DNA from: Ruminococcus sp.
Lineage (GTDB): Bacteria; Bacillota; Clostridia; Oscillospirales; Acutalibacteraceae
DNA: 39,801 bases
Direction: 5' to 3'
Assembly (NCBI GenBank): GCA_024690465.1
Contig: JAILPC010000110.1
Span: 1 to 39,801 of the forward strand
Below the pieces are notes generated by a model. The model made no database searches, had not been told where the DNA came from, and saw nothing but the letters and a program-made list of their open reading frames with translations. Numbering within the stretch: the stretch's first letter is position 1; each line of letters opens with the position of its first letter. Below are positions 18,301-26,220 of the stretch, piece by piece. Both the position numbers and the translations under genes were made by a program.

Positions 18301-21300
18301 CAACAACCTTAGATTTGTAGCGATTGACCGCGGAAGCGCAACGGGCGAATGGACATATGCACCCAGCGGCACAAATTCCGCTGTTATCACAGGCTACACA
18401 GGTCAGGGCGGTTTGGTGACGGTTCCCGATACTCTCGACGGCCGTACCGTTGAAACAATCCAAAGCGACGCGCTGAAGTCAATTGCTTCCGTTACGAGTG
18501 TAATGATTCCGGAAAGCGTCAAGACGATAGAAGCGAACGCGTTCAAGGATTGCTCCAATCTTAAAGCGGTTACCATTCTGAACAGCGAAGCTGAAATCGA
18601 CGCTGCCGCGTTCGATAACAGCTCAAATATCACAATATTTGGCTATAAAGGCTCTACTGCCGAGACTTATACCGACTCCAAGAGCATAGGCTTTATGGCT
18701 ATTGATGAAACAAACGGCTTTAACTTTACCGTAGACAGACCGAACCATCTGGGTGAAGCGAGAATCAACGGCTACGACGATTCCATGCCCGCCACACTTA
18801 TAATTCCGCCTGTTTTTGCGAAAAACGGCCATGTATATAAGGTTACCGAGATAAACGACTATGCGTTTGTAAACCTCTCCAAAGAAGAATCACCCCTTAA
18901 AAATGTTGTGATTCCGGACACATTAACAACTATCGGTAGAGGTGCCTTCGAAAACTGCGGACTTACTAGCGTGAATATTCCTAACGGCGTCACAACGATA
19001 GGAGATGACGCGTTCGAAGACTGTGATAAACTGACGAGTGTAACAATCCCCGCTTCCGTAATCAGTCTCGGCGCAACGCCGTTCGGCTATTGCGACAAGC
19101 TCACCGAAATAAAGGTTGATTCAAACAACCAGTGTTATAAGGATGTAAACGGCGTTCTCTTTGATAAAAATGTTACAAAGTTGATTGAGTACCCCGCGGC
19201 AAAATCAGGATCGAGTTACACTATCGCAAACAGCGTGACGACGATCGGAACCTGCGCGTTTACCGAAAACAAAAACCTCACCGACGTAACAATCGGAACA
19301 GGAGTTAAAAAGATTGAGGACGGCGCGTTCGAAATGTGCGAAAATCTCGCAAGCGTGACTGTCAACGGCAATATTACCGAAATCGGTCAAATGGCGTTCT
19401 ATGAATGCGGCGCTCTTACCTCCTTTACAATTCCGAGCACCGTTACAAGCATAGGCACATCTGCTTTTGAAGATTCGGGACTTACAAGTGTTACTATCCC
19501 GGGCAGTGTTACGGATATGGGCAGAAACGTGTTCTCCGGCAGCAGAGACCTTGCAACCGTTACAATCCAGAACGGAGTAACAGCTATAGGCGAGTATGCG
19601 TTTTACAGCTGCACAAGCCTTACCGACGTAACAATTCCCAACAGCGTAACCTCAATCGGCAAAAACGCGTTCAACGTTTGTTTAGAGCTCACAAGTGTTT
19701 CAATCCCCAACAGCGTTTCTGATATAGGGGAATACGCTTTTGGTCGTACAGGACTTACAAGCATTTCGATCCCGAACAGCGTTAATCGTATTTCGGACTA
19801 CGCATTCACCGACTGCGAGGATCTTGCACAAGTCACTATTTCAAACGGCATTTCCGAAATAGGCTCAAACGCTTTCAGAAACTGCTCTGCTCTCACAAGT
19901 GTTAATATCCCCGACAGCGTAACGGCCATAGACGAAGCAGCGTTTAAGAATTCGGGACTCACAAGCGTCACTATCTCCGACAGCATCGAGAGCATAGGTG
20001 ACTACGCGTTCTATAATTGCTCAGACCTTGAAGGAGTTACGTTCTATACAGGTGTAAGCGAGATGGGCATGTTCGCGTTCGGAAACTGCAATAAGCTTAC
20101 AAGCATTACTATCCCAAGCAGTGTTAACAATATTGGCGACTACGCGTTCTATGGATGCGAGGGACTTACAAGTCTCACAATCACCGAAGGAGTCAAGAGT
20201 ATTGGCGAATACGCATTCTATCAATGCTCGGGTCTTACAAGCTTAACAATTCCCGAGAGCGTTACGAACATAGACAGTTTAGCGTTCAGCAGATGCTCAG
20301 CTCTTGGTAAAGTGACTTTCCTTAACAGTGAAACAATATTAGCTGACGATGTCTTTGCAATCCACAAAGGCGGCGGTATCGGCGTTGGACTGACCTTATA
20401 TGCTGAACCCAGCTCCAATATTCAGGAATACGCGGAGGTTAATAACATTAACTTCTCGTCAACCTCAAACGGATTTGAGTATCAGGTAGATGAAGGCAAC
20501 GCCATTATCACCAAGTATAAAGGCAGCGGAGATGTAGTCGTTCCCGATACCATTGACGGATACCCTGTTACCGCGATTGCTCAGGAAGCGTTCAGGAATC
20601 AGAAGTCTGTTACAAGTATTACACTTTCTGAGGGTATTACAGCAATCTACAGCGGAGCATTTACGGGCTGTAAGAAGTTATCATCAATTAATTTACCCGC
20701 AAGCCTTAACACCATAACCAACCAGGGCTTGGATTTATACGGACTCTATTGGGCTGTTGAGTTGGATCCGTTCGACGGCTGCGTCAGCCTCGCGAATATA
20801 ACCGTCGCGTCTGGCAACTCGGATTATAAATCCGTTGACGGCGTCCTTTATAACAAAGAAGGCACTCAGTTAATCAAGTACCCTGAGTTAAAGGCAAATA
20901 CTTCCTTTACTGTTCCGGACACCGTAACTGCAATAGCGGATTACGCGTTCTGGAACGCTTCAAAGCTTAAGTCCGTCAACCTTTCTAATGTTACAGGTTT
21001 GGGTGAACACGCGTTTGAAAACTGCACAGGCATCGTAAATCTTGATTTATCCAAGGTTTCAGGTTTCGGAGCGGCAGTGTTCAGCGGCTGCTCAAGTCTC
21101 GAGAGCGCGATAATTTCCAGTACATCCGAGAATATGTTCGCAGGATGTAAAAACCTTGAGAGCATAGAGATAAAGAGCGGCATTACTTCTATCGCAGACA
21201 GTGCTTTCAGATGCTGCGAAAGCCTTGAAGAGGTAGTAATTCCCGATACTGTCGAAAATATCGGCAACAATGCTTTTGCAAGAACGGGTATCAAATCCAT

Positions 21301-24300
21301 AACAATCCCTGACAGCGTAAGAAATCTTGGCTATTGGACATACGGAGATTCCGCTGTGTTCGCGGGATGCGAACGACTCAAGAGTGTTACTCTCCCCAAT
21401 AATGAAGATTTTTACAGATTATTGTCAGGAATGTTCAGAGGCTGCACAAGACTCAAGAGCATCACAATTCCTGATTGTGTAAATCAAATTTGCGAAAATG
21501 CGTTTAACGGCTGCACAAGCCTTGAGAGCATAACAATCCCTGACAGCGTTGGCTTAATAGAAAATGCAGCGTTCAGCGGTTGCACAAGTCTTGAGAACGT
21601 CAACTTACCTACCGGAGAAGTTTGGGATCTCGGTTACGAAATATTCAAAGGCTGCACAAGTCTTGAGAGTATAACAATCCCCGCTAAATTCAGCGGTATC
21701 GGTATGCAGATGTTTGAAGACTGTGAAAACCTCAGAAATGTAACGATTAAAAACGGCGTTTCTTCAATTGGACACGAGGCATTCAGAGGTTGTGAGAACC
21801 TGGAGAAGATAGTACTCCCTGAGAGTGTTGAAGAAATAAATAGCGCCGCGTTTAAAGACTGCGAAAGCCTTAGAAAGGTATATATTCTGAATAAATCGGC
21901 ACAGATAAGCGATGATGACGAATATACGGAAAGCGCCTTTGACAATTCCTCTGACCTCACCATCTATGGCTGTTCTGGTTCCACGGCGGAGACCTTTACA
22001 AACGGCAAGAATATAAACTTTGTGGCTTTTGATGTTGATAATGGATTGATATATGACTATATTGATTCAAGATATACGGTACACGGCTACAGGGGCACCG
22101 ACACAGATTTATTTATTCCTCCCACAGTCAAAGTAGAGAATACAGTGTACGATGTCACTCATATTGGTACCTACGCCTTCAAAAACCTGACCAATATTGA
22201 GAATGTGACAATTATCGACGGTATAACCAGTATAGACGGCGGAGCGTTCTTTGGATGTTCAAACCTCAATGAGATAATGATTCCCGACAGTGTTACTACA
22301 ATAGGCAGCACTGTGTTCGGAGGATGCACATCTCTTGAAAGCATCAGAATCCCCGCAAGCGTTACAAGCATAAACGCTTCCGCGTTCAATAACTGCTCAT
22401 CCCTTACAAGCATAGTAGTTGATCCAGCAAACCCGAATTACCAGACTATAGACGGCGATCTCTACAGCAAGGACGGTACCGTTCTCGTTAAAGTTGCTCC
22501 CGGAAAGGATATTGAAAGCTTTACGGTTGCGGACAGTGTTACAACAATCGGAGAGAATGCTTTCAGTACCTGTAAGAGTCTTAAATCTCTGACAATCCCT
22601 GCCAGCGTTACAAAACTCGAAGGTGTAATTAACTCAAACGCATTTAAAGACTGTGATAATCTGAAGGATTTAACGGTACCCGGAGATATGTCATTTGATT
22701 TCAACAGACTTCCGAGAACAAGTATTAAGACGTTGACCCTCACAGGAAATTCCGTCAGGGCTCAAGCCTTCGTGAACTGGTCAAATCTTACAAGCGTTGT
22801 TCTATCAGACAGCATTACTTCCATAGAAGACGGTGCGTTTATGAATTGCACGAACCTCAGGAGCATTAATCTTCCTGACGGTTTAACATCCATAGGCTAC
22901 GGTGCGTTCTTCCGCTGTTTAGGCATCACAAGCATCACAATTCCCGACAGCGTTACATTTATAGACGAAGACGCGTTTGGAGTCTGTGCGTACCTTGCCA
23001 AGCTGACAGCGCCCGGAAATGCTGAGTTTAACTATGACAACCTGCCGAAAGAATATGTTAAGAATCTGACAGTTACCGTTAACAGCAAATTGTCAGGATC
23101 CCAGATTATCAAGAGTAAGGCGTTCAGTGACTACACAAATCTTAAGAGCGTAAAGATTAATGACGGCATTGAGACTATAAAAACTCAAGCGTTCAAGGAT
23201 TGTGTAGAGCTCGAGACTGTTTCGTTCCCGAGCAGCATCAAGACTATAGAAGAAGGCGCGTTTGAGGGCTGCGTAAAGCTCAATAACTTCTCAATCCCCG
23301 GCAATGTTACGACCATCGACGATAACGCGTTCAAGGATTGTTCAAGTCTTGACAGCGTGATGATTCCCGAAACGGTAACGTCCATCGGTGACAGCGCGTT
23401 CAGCGGCTGTACTAATCTCACAGACCTGACAGTATCGGGAGACGGAAGTTTCAATTACGATAACCTGCCGAAAGACACCGTTACTACATTAACGGTTACA
23501 GGCGATGAAATAAAGAGCGACGCTTTCTCAGGCTGCGAAAAGCTCACAAGTGTTGAAATCGAAGACGTTAAAAATATAAATAATAACGCGTTCGAAAATT
23601 GCACAGGACTTACGAGCGTAACAATTCCCTCGAGTGTTACAAGCGTAGAAGCTGACGCATTCAGCGGTTGTACAAAACTCACAGACTTGAAAGTACCCGG
23701 AGACGGAAGCTTCAATTACGATAGCTTGCCGAAAGACACTGTTACTACATTAACGGTTACAGGTAACGAAATAAAAAGCGAGGCTTTCTCGGGTTGCGAA
23801 AATCTCTCGAGTGTTGATATTTCCAACAGCGTTACAAAAATAGGAGAAAAGGCATTCTTTGACTGCCCCGAGCTTAAATCAGTCAAGCTCGACTCCGTTG
23901 AGGAAATTGGCTCGTTAGCATTCGGATATATGGAAACTGACGGAAATACAGTTAAGGTTGAAGGATTTACTATGGATTGTCCTTCGGGCTCCAATGCTGA
24001 GAAGTATGGTATAGAAAACGGCTTTATTACTCCTACTCAGCCGACTAATCCTACAAACCCGACAGAACCCACAAACCCGACAACTGTTACAAATCCGACG
24101 GATCCCACAAACCCGACAACTTCTGCACCTAAACTCAGCAAGACAACCGCTAAATTAAAGGCGGGCAAAACTCTTACGCTGAAAGTTACTAACGGTACAG
24201 TAAAGAGCTGGAAATCTTCCAACTCAAAGGTTGTTAAAGTAAAGAGCGGAAAGGTAACTGCCTTAAGAAAGGGTTCTGTTACAATTACCGCCATCTTAAC

Positions 24301-24577
24301 GGACGGCAAGAAGCTAAACTGTAAGGTAACGGTTAAGACCTCGCCGAAGCTCAGCAAAAAGAAAGTCACCGTTAAGTGCGGCAAGACCGTTATTGTTAAG
24401 ATTACAGGCAAAGCGTCTAAAATCAATAATGTATATATTAAGAACAAAAAAGCTAAAGTAATATCCAAGAAAAACGCAACTAAGCTGAAAATCAAAGGAC
24501 TTGCGAAGGGCAATACAACCCTGAAGATCAAAGTCAACGGATTAGTACTTAAGCTGAGAGTTAAAGTAGAAGAATAA
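12329..24577 (+). CDS. Giant secreted BspA-type LRR protein with beta-helix and lipase-like hydrolase
   Basis: This 4082-residue protein starts at ATG 12329, with AGAGG 9 nt upstream; the track's TTG 12299 lacks a good site. Domains in order: signal peptide (MKTFFRKGTSILLVVLMLTG, cleavage likely near ADAA); a Gly-rich right-handed beta-helix (about 85-495, GGGI-type turns); an alpha/beta-hydrolase of the Lipase_3/DUF2974 type (about 525-1095) with nucleophile Ser703 in GYSRAG and a probable Asp in NYRDIVPW; a beta-rich spacer (about 1110-1240); a long LRR_5 array (about 1241-3895; LTSVTIPxSVTSIGxxAF repeats) in several blocks; a PTNPT linker; and two Lys-rich Big_2-like Ig domains. No LPXTG, SLH or dockerin is seen, so surface attachment is uncertain. 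It would act outside the cell. Confidence 0.95.
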   Translation: MKTFFRKGTSILLVVLMLTGVISVMPITADAASKNYYYKETANGERIFTSDFLDAWETATGFDGAVVGTLTDVKMSSKLVTDDYKELNLELNGHKIDRGLTSSSSGKDDGNVITVSKGATLNVYGGTEASPSPSCSNEVTVWDRMPTIKSDGTVGAVPACKTASYTVSNRGVITGGYVNGRGGGIVAESKAEVNLYSTDVVGNRADQAGSFSGGGGIAICGQGATLYMKNSSVNHNYTESYGGGIIVAPDAKDVEIVLEKNSSVKNNVAMYSGGGVAIIGSSCSFVSQSDSYNCDVSYNYANSYGGGFYLKSPSNVSGTINISNNAARKSGGGVFIDSSLCVVTNCVISNNIAATEDGGGVALTGKSETSGLSDATVKGNIAAGKGDGVYVDCESNILLKGITVIDGNDTKGSSQNLFLATSSSYPRKNAYVVDMLKSGSVVGVTYGKQHESYLTPHERGKSASSFYFNGYDDPSIKNSQYHFVFLEDYQGIELVNGSAPKPQAATGVTSKLEKTSNKYQNQPVYKGVYQYCPDSGEGDQEATFFYSDGYFLDDPKTYNTHLATLSACMAVSAFNSYYGDSNDENAEYRDKSNNIRQMMSDMGCVDEDIYVNDNYLKRPDRNTIGCCIGRKTLSDGKNLVIIAVRGGGYEAEWAGNVTLGESGEHKGFSTAAGQVFSALKDYLAERGIDGKSSNTKFWIAGYSRAGATSNLTAKRIIDAYDNSGARTFAYPIEAPKGGVESAKKSGCNYNCIHNVVNYRDIVPWVAMGELGFIRYGKDHFVPGNSTSNEYNEGVPADNYTLILNSSAYKSQKEKMLPQLKTLSKSAYDDYKDSFRTCTMEYAHYGEKVAKAKAKENKGILSLVVAGIAGPIAAIGTYVSLAVFAPDEANADGDLIKPDKANLSVEKWIPKFFDKFVRYAVDYNGSNAAAARSTYSTTKVSDTKKTFEEALADILAVLKGGASKSGQLKDGLGGIAEDIGVDLVEAALTIYLSYFNKDIPVISYFGNDSYENIFNDDLWPLVKEKMKDKGIPSDEIANYRNAFKAALKYLLNFLGDDYNKDGGQLLGTLAKNIKILFQTHIPEIATAWIRSYDSYYNNETSPVAYSGKTKPADPAVEVISATTGKATTYSDATTITVHPSDIVRLVPNSKSLRDSGEAIYYQFYSKDDKTEQKWNAFSNGKKMSDFVASTGTEENDLYEIRAFSTHYDMKSNGETTDNNKQSADYLQSESRRFVLKYEKAFQDGDYVFEYDLENKYYTINKYNGTGGKVVIPSTVLDSPVSAIADRAFKGKTNIKSITLPDNIKTIGDNAFTNCSGLTKITIPDSLEHLGARAFSNCPITELTVGGNANFDYANLPVTTVEKINVTGDTIKNNAFTNCVNLKSVKLSDDMKNIGDGAFKGCNSLKSINITDDIARIGDYAFSGCSELDPFEIPYRLEYLGAYAFEGCVKFTNLTIPGYKLIYIGNDAFKGCTGLENVTFKPFYLMGHARTVGSFIFENCGKIENLTIPGDDDCSYGNVPNFFKTVTVTGDEVKDGRFSYCYFNNLILESTIKSIGKNAFKECTSLTSVGIPASVGSIGDNAFEGCTGLEDVTVLKYNVTFGSDVFKNCLSLLTIHALPNSTAHQYAVNNGLKYEKQYNQTFIFGEDYWRYTIYEGNAVITKYTGNFSYADGRELVVTVPSKMQSDTYNVTQIAENAFEGNDHVDRVIIPEGVKYISKEAFKNCKNLKSATLPSTLIQLDHDAFNGCEKLEEVIIESNSKKGLTIKDKAFANCTSLKSIVLPRRVSQLGEKVFEGDTSLSQIIMLGKGGFSSGTFDSLDEFTVTGYTNANPYLYAKDYRKDFVAVDDFTYKCETIDGKYVASVIGCSDSISKDATVPMYCLNSADSNDWKAYKVISIADDAFKSASGVSNVSISGTVTSIGKNAFKQSSVKSVTIPENVTSIGASAFNSCTNLTSVTILNKNISFGSGSFIDCGPNLVIYSYSNSKAQTYAANNNLRFVAIDRGSATGEWTYAPSGTNSAVITGYTGQGGLVTVPDTLDGRTVETIQSDALKSIASVTSVMIPESVKTIEANAFKDCSNLKAVTILNSEAEIDAAAFDNSSNITIFGYKGSTAETYTDSKSIGFMAIDETNGFNFTVDRPNHLGEARINGYDDSMPATLIIPPVFAKNGHVYKVTEINDYAFVNLSKEESPLKNVVIPDTLTTIGRGAFENCGLTSVNIPNGVTTIGDDAFEDCDKLTSVTIPASVISLGATPFGYCDKLTEIKVDSNNQCYKDVNGVLFDKNVTKLIEYPAAKSGSSYTIANSVTTIGTCAFTENKNLTDVTIGTGVKKIEDGAFEMCENLASVTVNGNITEIGQMAFYECGALTSFTIPSTVTSIGTSAFEDSGLTSVTIPGSVTDMGRNVFSGSRDLATVTIQNGVTAIGEYAFYSCTSLTDVTIPNSVTSIGKNAFNVCLELTSVSIPNSVSDIGEYAFGRTGLTSISIPNSVNRISDYAFTDCEDLAQVTISNGISEIGSNAFRNCSALTSVNIPDSVTAIDEAAFKNSGLTSVTISDSIESIGDYAFYNCSDLEGVTFYTGVSEMGMFAFGNCNKLTSITIPSSVNNIGDYAFYGCEGLTSLTITEGVKSIGEYAFYQCSGLTSLTIPESVTNIDSLAFSRCSALGKVTFLNSETILADDVFAIHKGGGIGVGLTLYAEPSSNIQEYAEVNNINFSSTSNGFEYQVDEGNAIITKYKGSGDVVVPDTIDGYPVTAIAQEAFRNQKSVTSITLSEGITAIYSGAFTGCKKLSSINLPASLNTITNQGLDLYGLYWAVELDPFDGCVSLANITVASGNSDYKSVDGVLYNKEGTQLIKYPELKANTSFTVPDTVTAIADYAFWNASKLKSVNLSNVTGLGEHAFENCTGIVNLDLSKVSGFGAAVFSGCSSLESAIISSTSENMFAGCKNLESIEIKSGITSIADSAFRCCESLEEVVIPDTVENIGNNAFARTGIKSITIPDSVRNLGYWTYGDSAVFAGCERLKSVTLPNNEDFYRLLSGMFRGCTRLKSITIPDCVNQICENAFNGCTSLESITIPDSVGLIENAAFSGCTSLENVNLPTGEVWDLGYEIFKGCTSLESITIPAKFSGIGMQMFEDCENLRNVTIKNGVSSIGHEAFRGCENLEKIVLPESVEEINSAAFKDCESLRKVYILNKSAQISDDDEYTESAFDNSSDLTIYGCSGSTAETFTNGKNINFVAFDVDNGLIYDYIDSRYTVHGYRGTDTDLFIPPTVKVENTVYDVTHIGTYAFKNLTNIENVTIIDGITSIDGGAFFGCSNLNEIMIPDSVTTIGSTVFGGCTSLESIRIPASVTSINASAFNNCSSLTSIVVDPANPNYQTIDGDLYSKDGTVLVKVAPGKDIESFTVADSVTTIGENAFSTCKSLKSLTIPASVTKLEGVINSNAFKDCDNLKDLTVPGDMSFDFNRLPRTSIKTLTLTGNSVRAQAFVNWSNLTSVVLSDSITSIEDGAFMNCTNLRSINLPDGLTSIGYGAFFRCLGITSITIPDSVTFIDEDAFGVCAYLAKLTAPGNAEFNYDNLPKEYVKNLTVTVNSKLSGSQIIKSKAFSDYTNLKSVKINDGIETIKTQAFKDCVELETVSFPSSIKTIEEGAFEGCVKLNNFSIPGNVTTIDDNAFKDCSSLDSVMIPETVTSIGDSAFSGCTNLTDLTVSGDGSFNYDNLPKDTVTTLTVTGDEIKSDAFSGCEKLTSVEIEDVKNINNNAFENCTGLTSVTIPSSVTSVEADAFSGCTKLTDLKVPGDGSFNYDSLPKDTVTTLTVTGNEIKSEAFSGCENLSSVDISNSVTKIGEKAFFDCPELKSVKLDSVEEIGSLAFGYMETDGNTVKVEGFTMDCPSGSNAEKYGIENGFITPTQPTNPTNPTEPTNPTTVTNPTDPTNPTTSAPKLSKTTAKLKAGKTLTLKVTNGTVKSWKSSNSKVVKVKSGKVTALRKGSVTITAILTDGKKLNCKVTVKTSPKLSKKKVTVKCGKTVIVKITGKASKINNVYIKNKKAKVISKKNATKLKIKGLAKGNTTLKIKVNGLVLKLRVKVEE
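23442..23960 (+). repeat. 87-codon tandem duplication inside the LRR array
   Basis: The segment starting gacggaagtttcaattacga (about 23441) recurs with period 261 nt at 23702, encoding GDGSFNYDNLPKDTVTTL and GDGSFNYDSLPKDTVTTL. At nucleotide level the two are nearly identical over roughly 100 nt, pointing to a recent unit duplication. Confidence 0.8.
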
Positions 24578-24582
24578 CAAAT

Positions 24583-24610
24583 AACGCCGAGAGAGTTTTC
24601 TCTCGGCGTT
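24583..24610 (+). terminator. Hairpin after giant surface protein 1
   Basis: AACGCCGAGAGA (24583-24594) and TCTCTCGGCGTT (24599-24610) form a 12-bp perfect stem with a 4-nt loop, 5 nt after the stop codon. There is no T tract after it, so it may work as a transcript-end stabiliser or a weak terminator rather than a canonical one. Confidence 0.6.
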
Positions 24611-24713
24611 ATGCTGGTGTTATACCGGTGTTATTTTGCGCTGTATTAAAAACGCTGTTTTCTGACCATATCAACCATATTATGGATTACCTTCAGCTAA
24701 ACATCCGCGGAAC

Positions 24714-24839
24714 AAAAACACTGATCAGATATTTATTATGAAAGACGGAGACGTTGTCGAAATCGGCAAACACGATGAACTTCTCTCTAAGAACGGACTG
24801 TATGAGGAACTGTAAAACAGCCAGTTTGCGGGAGCATAA
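24714..24839 (+). pseudogene. Relic C-terminus of an ABC exporter ATP-binding subunit
   Basis: In one frame the sequence reads KNTDQIFIMKDGDVVEIG then KHDELLSKNGLYEEL, a stop (TAA 24813-24815), and NSQFAGA before a second stop at 24837-24839. This matches the C-terminal end of multidrug-type (type-I exporter) ABC proteins, whose D-loop to C-terminus typically reads xADxIFVMKDGxIVExGxHxELL...LYNSQFxGA. The Tyr before NSQF is replaced by an ochre stop. No Walker A, Walker B or ABC signature is found upstream, so only about 40 residues survive. Only the strand and the protein family can be stated. Confidence 0.75.
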
Positions 24840-24894
24840 AATATTAACTTACACCAACAGAAAAACAGCCTGATTAGGCGGCAAGGAGATAAAT

Positions 24895-26118
24895 ATGAAT
24901 TACGCAGAAGCAAAAGCCAAAATGACAGCTATAGGTCAGGAACACATTTTAAAATACTATGATGAGTTGTCTGAAACACAGAAAGAAAATCTGCTCAAAC
25001 AGATTGAAGAAACCGACTTTTCCGTATTGAAAAGAATCGGAAACGGCGTCAGCGGCGAGCGCGGTGTTTTTTCGCCTCTTGCAGCTATGCAAATCAGTGA
25101 AATCGAAAGCCGTAAACAGGAGCTTTATGACGCGGGTGTTGCCGCTATCAAGGCGGGCAAGACGGCTGCTCTTCTGCTTGCGGGCGGAATGGGTACAAGA
25201 CTCGGTTCTGACGGTCCGAAGGGCATGTATGACATAGGTATTACAAAGCCCGTGTATATTTTTGAGCGAATCATATCGAATCTTCTTGACATTGTTAAAG
25301 AGACCGATACATGGATCAGACTGTTCGTTATGACAAGCGAAAAGAATAATGACGCAACCGTCAAATTCTTTAAGGAAAACAATTATTTCGGCTACAAAGC
25401 AGACCGTGTCGTATTCTTCAAACAGGACATGGCTCCCGCGTGCGATTATGACGGCAAGCTTTATATGGAGACCAAAGACCGAATTTCTACCTCACCCAAC
25501 GGCAACGCGGGCTGGTATTCTTCGATGATTCGCGCGGGACTTGATAAGATTCTGACAGATGAAGGAATAGAGTGGATTAATATTTTTGCCGTGGATAATG
25601 TGCTCCAGCGAATCTGCGATCCCTGTTTCGTGGGTGCTACGATTCTCGCTGACGTTGCCGTCGGCTCAAAGGTCGTACGCAAGGCTGCGCCCGATGAAAA
25701 GGTAGGCGTTATGTGCCTTGAGGACAGCAAACCTTCCATCGTTGAATACTATGAGCTGTCCGAAGAAATGATGAACGCTAAAGACGCAAACGGCGATCCT
25801 GCGTATAACTACGGCGTTATTTTGAACTATCTTTTCCGTACAAGCGACCTGTCAAAGGTAACCGACGATAAAATGCCCATGCACATCGTCAAGAAGAAAA
25901 TACCCTATATTGATGAAAACGGAAATCCCGTAAAACCCGATGAGCCCAACGGCTACAAGTTCGAACAGCTTGTGCTCGATATGATTCATCAGCTTTCGAG
26001 CTGTCTCCCTTATGAAGTCATCAGAGATAAGGAATTTGCTCCTATTAAGAACGCTACGGGTGTTGACTCGGTAGAAAGCGCTCGAGAACTGTTAAAAAAG
26101 AATAATATTGAACTGTAA
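24895..26118 (+). CDS. UDPGP-family UDP-sugar pyrophosphorylase (UAP1-like)
   Basis: The 407-residue protein is a UTP:sugar-1-phosphate uridylyltransferase of the UDPGP family. The nucleotide-binding loop LAGGMGTRLGSDGPKGMYDIG is at residues 95-115 and NGNAGWYSSMIRAGLDK lies near 205; the latter resembles the uridine and sugar-binding stretch of UDP-N-acetylglucosamine pyrophosphorylases (PDGNGG-type). It would form UDP-GlcNAc or a related UDP-sugar from the sugar-1-phosphate in the cytosol. It is distinct from the bacterial bifunctional GlmU: no acetyltransferase beta-helix is present. AAGGAGATAAAT precedes the ATG. It is followed by a strong terminator, so it is likely monocistronic. Substrate choice between GlcNAc-1-P, glucose-1-P and GalNAc-1-P is not clear. 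Confidence 0.85.
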   Translation: MNYAEAKAKMTAIGQEHILKYYDELSETQKENLLKQIEETDFSVLKRIGNGVSGERGVFSPLAAMQISEIESRKQELYDAGVAAIKAGKTAALLLAGGMGTRLGSDGPKGMYDIGITKPVYIFERIISNLLDIVKETDTWIRLFVMTSEKNNDATVKFFKENNYFGYKADRVVFFKQDMAPACDYDGKLYMETKDRISTSPNGNAGWYSSMIRAGLDKILTDEGIEWINIFAVDNVLQRICDPCFVGATILADVAVGSKVVRKAAPDEKVGVMCLEDSKPSIVEYYELSEEMMNAKDANGDPAYNYGVILNYLFRTSDLSKVTDDKMPMHIVKKKIPYIDENGNPVKPDEPNGYKFEQLVLDMIHQLSSCLPYEVIRDKEFAPIKNATGVDSVESARELLKKNNIEL

Positions 26119-26135
26119 AACCCTTTAAAGTACTA

Positions 26136-26174
26136 ACCGGGCAGCCCGAAAGAAAGCTGCCCGGTCTTATTTTT
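26136..26174 (+). terminator. Rho-independent terminator after UDPGP gene
   Basis: ACCGGGCAGC (26136-26145) pairs with GCTGCCCGGT (26156-26165) over a 10-nt loop, followed by CTTATTTTT. This is the strongest terminator in the window. Confidence 0.9.
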
Positions 26175-26220
26175 GGAGATATATTGCGAGGTTTTATTGT
26201 ATTTTATCAGAATATGTTTC

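Noticed and set aside
12722-24537. Numerous minus-strand ORFs within the giant gene, many reading LVTLSGIVTLVRPEQPLNA-like
   Set aside because: They are antisense shadows of the plus-strand LRR repeats; the same periodic pattern recurs each time and none has a good ribosome binding site or independent context.
24037-24577. LPXTG sorting signal, SLH or dockerin at the end of giant protein 1
   Set aside because: The C-terminus is Ig-like and Lys-rich with none of these motifs.
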